64,000 nucleotides of DNA from positions 58,189 through 122,188 of the forward strand of contig JAZRVT010000035.1 of NCBI GenBank assembly GCA_045599325.1. The letters run 5' to 3'. This DNA is from Cacconaster sp045599325. GTDB taxonomy: Bacteria; Bacteroidota; Bacteroidia; Bacteroidales; UBA932. Below, one piece after another: positions 49,529-56,720 of this stretch; within the stretch, counting starts at the first letter, position 1; each line of letters opens with the position of its first letter. The translations under genes were made by a program, and so were the position numbers. The notes under the pieces are model-generated. The model was not told the DNA's origin, searched no databases, and worked only from the letters and a program-made list of their open reading frames with translations.

Positions 49529-51145
49529 ATGCTCAAGAGGCTCACCATAGACAATTATGCACTGATAGATCACCTGGATACCGAGTTTCCAGGTGACCTT
49601 GTAATTATCACAGGAGAAACCGGCGCCGGAAAGTCCATACTTCTCGGTGCCCTTTCGCTTGTACTGGGGGCCAGGAGCGACACTTCCGCCATCAAGGACA
49701 GGAACCGCAACTGCGTGGTCGAGGCTGAGTTCGTTACAGAAACCGGTGAGCCGGTCCTCAGAAGGGTGATCACCCCTGCAGGTCGCTCACGCTGCTTTGT
49801 GGACGACTGCCCGGTTGCTCTCGAGGAACTCCGCGAAGTGGCGGCCGATCTGGTGGACATTCACTCCCAGAACCAGCAGCAGAAACTTTCCGACAGCGGT
49901 TTCCAGATGTCAGTCCTGGATTCGTTTGCGGGGCTGGGTCCATTGCTGGACGCGTACCGCGACCTCTATGACAGCTGGGCTGATGCAGTCAGGTCTCTTG
50001 ATGAGGCCGACCGCAGGATTGCCGAGGCGGAGCGCAGCCGCGAGTATCTGGAGTTCCAGTATTCCAAACTTTCCGGCGCATCGCTGCGCGAGGGTGAGCT
50101 TGAGGAGCTGGAGGCCGAGCAGAACCTGCTCGCCAACAGCGAACAGATAAAGGGCGCCATACTTGCCGCCGGCGCTGCATTCGAGAGCGAAGGCTGTCCG
50201 GTAGAGGCCAGGCTCAAGGAGATATCCTCGTCCATTTCCAAGGCTGCTCCGTTTGTCGAGGGCCTCGCGTCCCTCGCTGAGCGGGTCGAGTCGGCGAGAA
50301 TTGAGCTCAAGGATATCGCCGATGAACTGGAGGCCAGGGGCGAGAGGATAGTATTCTCTCCTGAGAGACTTCAGGAGGTGGATGACAGGCTCGCGCTGCT
50401 CTACGACCTTCAGCGCAAGTTCAACACTCTCTCCGTCGGGGAGCTCATCACCCTCCGCGACTCAATGAAAGAGCAGCTGGAGGGGCAGTCGGAGGACAGA
50501 GAGGGGAGGAACGCCCTCGCAAAACGTGCTGAAGAGCTCCGCACCGCCTGTGAATCCTCCGCCAGGAGGCTTCACGCTGCCCGCAAGGATGCGGCAGAAA
50601 GTCTTTCTGCCCTCCTTCAGGAGAATATCAGGTCGCTCGAGATGCCTCACGCTACTTTTGCTGCCGAAGTCACCTGCCGCCCTGCTTTCGGCAGGGATGG
50701 CGCCGATGAGGTCAGGTTCCTCTTCGACGCCAACGGTTCACGTCCGCAGGATCTCTCAAAGTGTGCAAGCGGAGGCGAGATCTCCAGGATAATGCTTGCC
50801 ATCAAGGCTCTGGTGGCACGATACAGGAATATGCCTACGATGGTCTTCGACGAGATTGACACGGGTGTCTCAGGCAGCATTGCTGACAGTATGGGGCGCC
50901 TGATAACCGATATGGGTGCTTCGGCGCAGGTCATAGCAATAACGCACCTCCCTCAGGTGGCCAGCAAAGGTTCCGCCCACTATCTTGTCTTCAAGGAGAA
51001 CAGGAACGGTTCGGCCGAGTCCAACATACGCAGGATAGAGGGGGAGGAGAGAGTGATGGAGATAGCAAGGATGCTCTCGGGCGAACGTCTCACAGACGAG
51101 GCAGTCGCCAATGCGCGTGTCCTGCTGAAAGAAGAAAAACAATAA
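49529..51145 (+). CDS. recN: DNA repair protein RecN
   Basis: 538 residues. This SMC-like ATPase acts in double-strand break repair. The N-terminus M-L-K-R-L-T-I-D-N-Y-A-L-I and Walker A G-E-T-G-A-G-K-S at residues 29-36 are typical. Long coiled-coil arms (about 140-370) carry the repeated Glu, Ala and Arg pattern. The C-terminal head has S-G-G-E-I-S-R-I-M-L-A near 425 and M-V-F-D-E-I-D-T-G-V-S-G near 448 (Walker B and D loop), then A-I-T-H-L-P-Q-V-A near 475. Confidence 0.95.
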   Translation: MLKRLTIDNYALIDHLDTEFPGDLVIITGETGAGKSILLGALSLVLGARSDTSAIKDRNRNCVVEAEFVTETGEPVLRRVITPAGRSRCFVDDCPVALEELREVAADLVDIHSQNQQQKLSDSGFQMSVLDSFAGLGPLLDAYRDLYDSWADAVRSLDEADRRIAEAERSREYLEFQYSKLSGASLREGELEELEAEQNLLANSEQIKGAILAAGAAFESEGCPVEARLKEISSSISKAAPFVEGLASLAERVESARIELKDIADELEARGERIVFSPERLQEVDDRLALLYDLQRKFNTLSVGELITLRDSMKEQLEGQSEDREGRNALAKRAEELRTACESSARRLHAARKDAAESLSALLQENIRSLEMPHATFAAEVTCRPAFGRDGADEVRFLFDANGSRPQDLSKCASGGEISRIMLAIKALVARYRNMPTMVFDEIDTGVSGSIADSMGRLITDMGASAQVIAITHLPQVASKGSAHYLVFKENRNGSAESNIRRIEGEERVMEIARMLSGERLTDEAVANARVLLKEEKQ

Positions 51146-51158
51146 ACCTAAAGATAAA

Positions 51159-51971
51159 ATGCGTTTAATCATTCAAGAATCGTACGGTAAAATGTCACAG
51201 TGGGCTGCGGCATATATCGTCAAGAAAATCAAAGAATTCAATCCGACTCCGGAGAAACCTTTCGTGCTCGGCCTCCCTACAGGCTCGACACCGATCGGTA
51301 CCTACAAGGAACTCATCCACTACTATCAGACAGGGCAGATCTCATTCGCCAATGTAGTCACCTTCAATATGGACGAATATGTAGGAATCCCTGAGAACCA
51401 CCCGGAAAGCTACCACACTTTCATGTGGACCAATTTCTTCTCACACGTCGACATCAAGCCTGAGAACGTCAACATTCTCAACGGCAATGCAGAGGACCTC
51501 GAGAAGGAATGTGCGGAATATGAGAAGAAGATCGCTTCCTACGGAGGCATACAGCTCTTTATGGGCGGAATAGGTCCTGACGGTCATATCGCATTCAACG
51601 AGCCGGGTTCATCACTCTACTCACGCACCAGGATCAAGAGCCTGACCACTGACACAATCATCGCAAACTCACGCTTCTTCGAGGGCGACATCAACAAGGT
51701 CCCTAAGACCGCCCTTACTGTCGGCGTCGGTACAATCATGGACGCGAAAGAGGTCCTGATTCTCGCGAACGGCCACAACAAGGCACGCGCGCTCGCGCAC
51801 GCTGTGGAAGGCGCAGTCAACCATATGTGGACAATCTCCGTTCTCCAGATGCACCCGAAGGGCATCATCGTCTGCGACGATGCTGCAACGGTGGAGCTGA
51901 AGGTTGGAACCGTCAACTATTTCAAGGATATTGAAAAGAAGAATCTCGACCCTAGTCTCCTGTTGAAATAG
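51159..51971 (+). CDS. nagB: Glucosamine-6-phosphate deaminase
   Basis: 270 residues. It converts glucosamine-6-phosphate to fructose-6-phosphate and ammonia. L-P-T-G-S-T-P near residue 40 binds phosphate; F-N-M-D-E-Y-V-G near 70 and G-P-D-G-H-I-A-F-N-E-P near 139-149 hold the catalytic Asp, His and Glu. It would feed amino sugars from wall turnover or host mucin into glycolysis. It follows recN by 13 nt, and its 3' end overlaps the convergent LysM gene by 20 bp. Confidence 0.95.
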   Translation: MRLIIQESYGKMSQWAAAYIVKKIKEFNPTPEKPFVLGLPTGSTPIGTYKELIHYYQTGQISFANVVTFNMDEYVGIPENHPESYHTFMWTNFFSHVDIKPENVNILNGNAEDLEKECAEYEKKIASYGGIQLFMGGIGPDGHIAFNEPGSSLYSRTRIKSLTTDTIIANSRFFEGDINKVPKTALTVGVGTIMDAKEVLILANGHNKARALAHAVEGAVNHMWTISVLQMHPKGIIVCDDAATVELKVGTVNYFKDIEKKNLDPSLLLK

Positions 51972-53703
51972 AGAGGGTCTCGCGGTCGTAGACAAGGTTG
52001 CGGGTGGCGCTGTTGCGCCATCCGCAATTTTCGTCTTCACGGGTGAAGGCGATATTGCACTGAAGGAGGCTCATCCTGACGGAGGAAGCGTCATCGACGA
52101 CCGCAGAACCGAGGCGGTCCATCGCGGTGATGAACCAGGTGAGGATGTCGTAGCCCTGGTATGAGAATGCGCTCGGCTCGGTGCTGAAGAGGGCCCGGTA
52201 CTTCAGGATGAAGGATTTGGTCGCTTCGTTTGAGTAGTCGACGAAATATGGTGCTGCGATGTGGGCCTGGAGCAGATAGAGCGCCTCAGGGTCGATTGCG
52301 TCGTAGTTCCTTACCCTGTTGCTGCACCAGAGGGTGGCAACCTGATCCTTGCGTACTGTAAGCTTGAGGTTGCGGGTGATGTCGGCGGAGAAGGCCTCGG
52401 CTTCGGATGCTACGATGACCTTTGCCGGATTTGATTTTGAGAATTTGCCCTGAAGGGAGGAGAAGAGCTGCCTTCCGGAACTTATGGCGTAGCTGGCAGG
52501 GGTGTATGCTATCCCGGCACTGTCAAGGAGCGCCTTGACCTGACTGACATACTGTGCCTCGTCACCGGAGGAGTTGTAGAAGAGGAACACCTGGTCGGAG
52601 GACTTGGCGTCGAGGTCTTCGACCATATTCTTCAGCTGGACCTCCTGTGAGGCGGGGATGAAGAAGTAACAAGGGTTGCCGTCTGCGTGGGACTCGCTTT
52701 TCTGGTCGAGAGGCGACACGAACGGGATGTTGTTCTCAAGTGCGAAGGCGGCGAACGGATCCTGACTTTCAGGGGTTACCGGACCGATGATGCAGTCGCT
52801 CCCGATGAACTTGCTGTCGGCAAGGATTGAGCTTGCGCCGGCTGCCAGGTCAAACACATTGAGGACAACGTGAGAACCGGCATCCTTGGCGGCATTGACT
52901 GCCATCAGGGCTCCGCTGTAGAAGTCCATCATATTGACGGACGGTTTGCTGCTGTTTGCGTTGAAAGGAAGTATGAGGGAGATGTTCAGAGGGTTCGATG
53001 CGTTGAAACGCTCGATGTCTCTGGCAGGAAGTGTCTCCTGATTCTCATCGATTCCCACTTCATTCCCGTCAGTGTCCGTCCCGGAGACTGCTGCGGCATC
53101 AGTGGCATCGTTGTCGTCCTGCTCCAGGACCTCTCCGTAAACAGGAATCTGGAGTATGACGCCTGTCCTGATATCGGAGTTATCCAGACCGTTGAAGTCC
53201 AGGATGTCGTCTTCGGAGACATTGTATCTCCAGGCTATGAACCTCAGGCTCTCGTACCATCTGATCCTGTGCTCTATGACTTTGACCAGGCCGAGTTCGC
53301 CCTGAGGCTCCTCCTCTGACACTTCAGGTTTCTGTTCCGGCTCTTCCTGAATCTCCGCTGCTTTGTCATCAGCCTTTGCGGGCGCTTCGGCAGGCGATGC
53401 TGCGGTTTCCTGCGCCTCGGCGAGGGATGTGCTCTGAGGAACGAAAATCAGCGAGCCCGCCTTCAGCCCGTTCTTCCTGACGTCAGGATTGGCCTTGGCG
53501 AGCTCGTCCTCGGTGATGCCGTAGGCCTTGCAGATCGAGAATATGGTCTGCTTCGCCTCAACTTTGTGGATGTAGTAGATCTTTCCGCCGATGTTGGCCT
53601 TCTCGCTTGAGATTGTTACCTCAGGGGTCGAGTACGGACCCTGCGCTAACGCTGCGCAGAAAGGTGCAAATGCGAGGAAGAGGGCGAGGAAGATCCGCTT
53701 CAT
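51952..53703 (-). CDS. LysM and type 1 periplasmic-binding domain protein (LpoA-like)
   Basis: 583 residues with a signal peptide ending A-A-L-A-Q. The first LysM (about 42-90) has Y-Y-I-H-K-V-E-A-K-Q-T-I-F-S-I. It is followed by a linker rich in Ala, Glu and Pro (about 92-135), a second LysM-like repeat (about 140-190) and an acidic linker. A substrate-binding-protein fold (about 235-560) follows, beginning with I-S-L-I-L-P-F-N-A-N-S. The overall form resembles the LpoA-type activators of cell-wall synthases, but no enzyme residues are expected or seen. It likely binds peptidoglycan and a ligand or partner in the periplasm. Confidence 0.83.
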   Translation of the reverse strand: MKRIFLALFLAFAPFCAALAQGPYSTPEVTISSEKANIGGKIYYIHKVEAKQTIFSICKAYGITEDELAKANPDVRKNGLKAGSLIFVPQSTSLAEAQETAASPAEAPAKADDKAAEIQEEPEQKPEVSEEEPQGELGLVKVIEHRIRWYESLRFIAWRYNVSEDDILDFNGLDNSDIRTGVILQIPVYGEVLEQDDNDATDAAAVSGTDTDGNEVGIDENQETLPARDIERFNASNPLNISLILPFNANSSKPSVNMMDFYSGALMAVNAAKDAGSHVVLNVFDLAAGASSILADSKFIGSDCIIGPVTPESQDPFAAFALENNIPFVSPLDQKSESHADGNPCYFFIPASQEVQLKNMVEDLDAKSSDQVFLFYNSSGDEAQYVSQVKALLDSAGIAYTPASYAISSGRQLFSSLQGKFSKSNPAKVIVASEAEAFSADITRNLKLTVRKDQVATLWCSNRVRNYDAIDPEALYLLQAHIAAPYFVDYSNEATKSFILKYRALFSTEPSAFSYQGYDILTWFITAMDRLGSAVVDDASSVRMSLLQCNIAFTREDENCGWRNSATRNLVYDRETLSISTGD

Positions 53704-53717
53704 CTTGTTGAGAGGCT

Positions 53718-54332
53718 CTATTCGGCTGTGTTGTTCCTGTTCTTGATGTACTCGGCGTTGAGTGCGTCGACCACTTCCTGAGTGATGTCGAGTGCGTTGT
53801 CAGCGACGATGATGGTCTTTGCGGACTCGGTGGTGGTGAAGATAGCAGCGAACTTGTGCTCTTCGTTGTATTTCTCCAGATAGGTCTGGATGGCGTCCAT
53901 AATGACATTGAGGTTGACTGCGCTCTCTTCCTGGAGCTCCATCTGCTTCTGGGCTGCAAGATTCTGGAGATCCTGCTGGCGCTGCTGGAGAGAAGCCTGC
54001 TGCTGCTCAGCGGCTGACCTGGTGAGGAGGCCTTTCTGGATCTGGTTCTCGAAGTTCTTGATGTCGCTTTCAAGCTTGCGGCCCCTCTTGTTGAGGTCGC
54101 TTTCAACTTCCTGAGCCTTTGCGTCGAATGCTGACTGGAGGTCGCTGTACATATCGTACTGCATCATAAGGGTGTCGAGACGGACGAATACGATGTCGCC
54201 TGCAGCGGCTCCTGCTGATTCTTCAGCCTCGCCGGTCTTGCCGCCCTTAGGGTTTGAGAAAGTGAAAATCATTGCGATGGCAGCTGCGACTACAGCTATT
54301 GCGCTCAGAATGAGTGAAGTGGTGTTTTTCAT
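53718..54332 (-). CDS. OmpH/Skp family protein with N-terminal membrane anchor
   Basis: 204 residues. Residues 6-26 are a hydrophobic helix without a clear cleavage site. After a Gly/Ala linker, V-F-V-R-L-D-T-L-M starts the Skp-type fold, followed by a long coiled coil rich in Gln, Glu and Lys (about 65-150). Skp-like proteins hold outer-membrane proteins in the periplasm. Two further OmpH genes lie behind bamA; this one is separate, has its own promoter and probably stays attached to the inner membrane. It lies 14 nt upstream of the LysM/binding-protein gene. Confidence 0.85.
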   Translation of the reverse strand: MKNTTSLILSAIAVVAAAIAMIFTFSNPKGGKTGEAEESAGAAAGDIVFVRLDTLMMQYDMYSDLQSAFDAKAQEVESDLNKRGRKLESDIKNFENQIQKGLLTRSAAEQQQASLQQRQQDLQNLAAQKQMELQEESAVNLNVIMDAIQTYLEKYNEEHKFAAIFTTTESAKTIIVADNALDITQEVVDALNAEYIKNRNNTAE

Positions 54333-54370
54333 TGTGTATGAATGTTACTTGTATAATTTCGTATAAGTCG

Positions 54371-54378
54371 CAAATATA
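54371..54378 (-). promoter_or_regulatory. -7 promoter box of the anchored OmpH-like gene
   Basis: TATATTTG on the minus strand, 38 nt before the ATG at 54332 and just after the pdxJ stop. Confidence 0.55.
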
Positions 54379-54383
54379 AGTAT

Positions 54384-55097
54384 TTATTTCAACTCGCCCA
54401 AATATGCCTTTATGGTCTTTTCAAGTCCCATATATAGGGCGTCGCAGATGAGGGCGTGGCCGATCGAGACTTCGAGGAGACCCGGGATTACATCGTGGAA
54501 ATACTTGAGGTTCACAAGGCTGAGGTCGTGACCGGCGTTGAGCCCGAGTCCGAGCCTTACCGCTTCGCAGGCCGCCTTGTAGTAAGGCTCAATGGCCTGT
54601 TCGCGGCTGATGGTGTAGTCCCTTGCGTAGGCTTCGGTGTAGAGCTCGATGCGGTCGCATCCCGTTTCAGCTGCATACTGCACCATCTCGACGACAGGGT
54701 CGACGAATATCGAAACCCTGATGCCGGCATCCTTGAACATCCTGCAGATGCCCTGCAGATATCCGAGGTTCCTGCGGGTGTCCCATCCGGCATTGGACGT
54801 GATGGCGTCCGCTGCGTCCGGAACGAGAGTGACCTGGGTCGGCACGGTCTTGAGTACTAGATCGTTGAAGCTTTCGATAGGATTGCCTTCTATGTTGAAT
54901 TCCGTGGTGACGAGCTCCTTGAGGGAAGTGACGTCACTGTAGCGGATATGTCTCTGGTCCGGACGCGGATGGACAGTGATCCCCTGGGCGCCGAACATTT
55001 CGCAGTCGGATGCCGCCTTGAGGACGTCCGGCATATTGCCTCCCCTGGCATTGCGCAGAGTGGCTATCTTGTTGATGTTTACACTTAATTTTGTCAT
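54384..55097 (-). CDS. pdxJ: Pyridoxine 5'-phosphate synthase
   Basis: 237 residues from the ATG at 55097. PdxJ condenses aminoacetone phosphate with deoxyxylulose-5-phosphate to pyridoxine phosphate. The start L-S-V-N-I-N-K-I-A-T-L-R-N, then G-I-T-V-H-P-R-P-D-Q-R-H-I, E-L-Y-T-E near 145 and L-N-A-G-H-D-L near 187 match the TIM-barrel family. Its product is the cofactor of the phosphorylase half of the glycogen fusion in this window. The promoter box ends 6 nt before the ATG. Confidence 0.94.
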   Translation of the reverse strand: MTKLSVNINKIATLRNARGGNMPDVLKAASDCEMFGAQGITVHPRPDQRHIRYSDVTSLKELVTTEFNIEGNPIESFNDLVLKTVPTQVTLVPDAADAITSNAGWDTRRNLGYLQGICRMFKDAGIRVSIFVDPVVEMVQYAAETGCDRIELYTEAYARDYTISREQAIEPYYKAACEAVRLGLGLNAGHDLSLVNLKYFHDVIPGLLEVSIGHALICDALYMGLEKTIKAYLGELK

Positions 55098-55103
55098 AAT
55101 TTG

Positions 55104-55111
55104 CAAAAATA
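55104..55111 (-). promoter_or_regulatory. -7 promoter box of pdxJ
   Basis: TATTTTTG on the minus strand. A single base separates it from the nadK box on the other strand. Confidence 0.55.
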
Positions 55112-55112
55112 G

Positions 55113-55120
55113 TAATTTTG
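55113..55120 (+). promoter_or_regulatory. -7 promoter box of nadK
   Basis: TAATTTTG, 9 nt before the nadK ATG at 55130. The in-frame TTG at 55118 lies in the box and is therefore not the start. Confidence 0.55.
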
Positions 55121-55129
55121 GAATCGATT

Positions 55130-55957
55130 ATGAAAATAGCTTTATACAACAGGGGTGATGATGACAGGATCGAGCCTTTCAAGGCGCGTCTCCGCAGCCG
55201 CGGCGTCAATCTCGTCTGCTGCGGCGGGGACTTCAGCTCCTGGTCTGACCTTCCCGGCGACGTGGACCTCTTCCTGACCCTCGGCGGCGACGGTACATTC
55301 CTCCGCTCGCTGACCTTCGTCCGGGGCAGCAGGATTCCGGTGGCAGGCATCAACTTCGGCAGGCTCGGTTTCCTTACCACCGCCCGGTCGGAGGATGAGG
55401 AGCAGTGGATCGACGACCTTCTCGCCGGCCGTTTCAGGATTGAGGAACGCAGTCTGCTCAAGGCTGAGTGTACTGACCTTCCTGAAGATATCTATCCCTA
55501 TGCCCTCAATGAGATATCTCTCCAGAGAAACGGTGCGGGTGTCCTTTCCATCGGCATAAGCATCGATGGCCGCGAACTTCCAGCATACTGGGCGGACGGC
55601 CTCGTGATCTCTACTCCCACAGGCAGCACGGCCTACAACCTGAGTGTCGGAGGGCCGATAGTCCTCCCGGAGAGCGAAGTGACGACCATCGTCCCGATCG
55701 CTCCTCACAATCTGAATATAAGACCTTTGGTTGTCCCTGTCGCCTCCGTGATAGAGATGACTTTCTCCGCCCGCGAGGAGAGCGCCAGACTCACTGTCGA
55801 CAACCGTTCGGCCATCATCGGCTCCGCTTCGAGGATCCGCATCTCGAAAGCGGATTTCCCTCTCCGGTACGCATCCCTTTCTGATGACAGCTTCATCAGT
55901 GCGCTTCGCTCGAAACTGCTCTGGGGGGAGGACCGGAGGAACAGCAGTTGCAAATAA
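55130..55957 (+). CDS. nadK: NAD kinase
   Basis: 275 residues. It phosphorylates NAD to NADP. L-T-L-G-G-D-G-T-F-L near residues 49-58 is the GGDGT nucleotide site, G-R-L-G-F-L-T near 80 and D-G-L-V-I-S-T-P-T-G-S-T-A-Y near 155 complete the family signature. The transcript should be nearly leaderless and shares its promoter region with pdxJ. uppS starts 18 nt later. Confidence 0.95.
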   Translation: MKIALYNRGDDDRIEPFKARLRSRGVNLVCCGGDFSSWSDLPGDVDLFLTLGGDGTFLRSLTFVRGSRIPVAGINFGRLGFLTTARSEDEEQWIDDLLAGRFRIEERSLLKAECTDLPEDIYPYALNEISLQRNGAGVLSIGISIDGRELPAYWADGLVISTPTGSTAYNLSVGGPIVLPESEVTTIVPIAPHNLNIRPLVVPVASVIEMTFSAREESARLTVDNRSAIIGSASRIRISKADFPLRYASLSDDSFISALRSKLLWGEDRRNSSCK

Positions 55958-55975
55958 TTGAAATTTCTGTGTAAG

Positions 55976-56674
55976 ATGAATATTCCCAGACATATAACAA
56001 TCATAATGGACGGCAACGGCCGCTGGGCGGGAAAGCAGGGCAGACAGCGTCTTTTCGGCCATAACGCCGGTGCTGACAGCGTACGGGCTGTGTGCGAGAG
56101 ATGCGTCGAGCTCGGGGTCGGATACCTCAGCCTCTTCGCTTTCTCTGAAGAGAACTGGAACCGCCCGGCAGAAGAGGTGGAGGGACTGATGAAACTCATG
56201 GCGCGCAGCGTGCTCGGGGAACGCGAGACATTCCGGCGCAACAATATCAGATTCCTGGTCATTGGTGACCGCAGCCGTCTGAGTCCGGAACTGCTGAAGG
56301 ACATAGACGCGGCGCAGGAGGAGACAGCCTCAAATACCGGCCTGACGCTGATTGTGATGCTGAGCTACAGCGGCAAATGGGATATCGTCAGCGCTGCGAG
56401 GCGCTATGCAGAGAAGTGTGTCAGGGCGGGGGAGGTGCTGCCTCTTGATGAGGAGTCCTTCGCCGGGATGCTTGCGACCGCCGGAATCCCGGAGCCGGAC
56501 CTTATGATCCGCACCAGCGGGGAGCAGCGCATCAGCAACTATATGCTCTGGCAGTGCGCCTATACCGAGTTCTATTTCACTCCGGTGCTTTGGCCTGATT
56601 TTCGCAAAACGGACCTCGACTTAGCCGTCAGCGAATACAATAATCGCGAAAGAAGGTACGGTAAGATAGAATAA
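55976..56674 (+). CDS. uppS: Isoprenyl transferase (undecaprenyl diphosphate synthase)
   Basis: 232 residues from ATG 55976; an in-frame TTG at 55958 is less likely. It builds the C55 lipid carrier for wall and glycan synthesis. I-M-D-G-N-G-R-W-A at residues 10-18 holds the catalytic Asp, F-A-F-S-E-E-N-W-N-R-P near 60 and the C-terminal L-M-I-R-T-S-G-E-Q-R-I-S-N near 180 bind diphosphates. It precedes bamA, an arrangement common in this phylum and in many Gram-negatives. Confidence 0.95.
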   Translation: MNIPRHITIIMDGNGRWAGKQGRQRLFGHNAGADSVRAVCERCVELGVGYLSLFAFSEENWNRPAEEVEGLMKLMARSVLGERETFRRNNIRFLVIGDRSRLSPELLKDIDAAQEETASNTGLTLIVMLSYSGKWDIVSAARRYAEKCVRAGEVLPLDEESFAGMLATAGIPEPDLMIRTSGEQRISNYMLWQCAYTEFYFTPVLWPDFRKTDLDLAVSEYNNRERRYGKIE

Positions 56675-56688
56675 GTCAAAAATTTGTG

Positions 56689-56696
56689 TATTTTTG
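56689..56696 (+). promoter_or_regulatory. -7 promoter box of bamA
   Basis: TATTTTTG in the 46-nt gap after uppS, 24 nt before the bamA ATG. Confidence 0.5.
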
Positions 56697-56720
56697 TAGT
56701 TCTATAGTGAAAATAGATTG

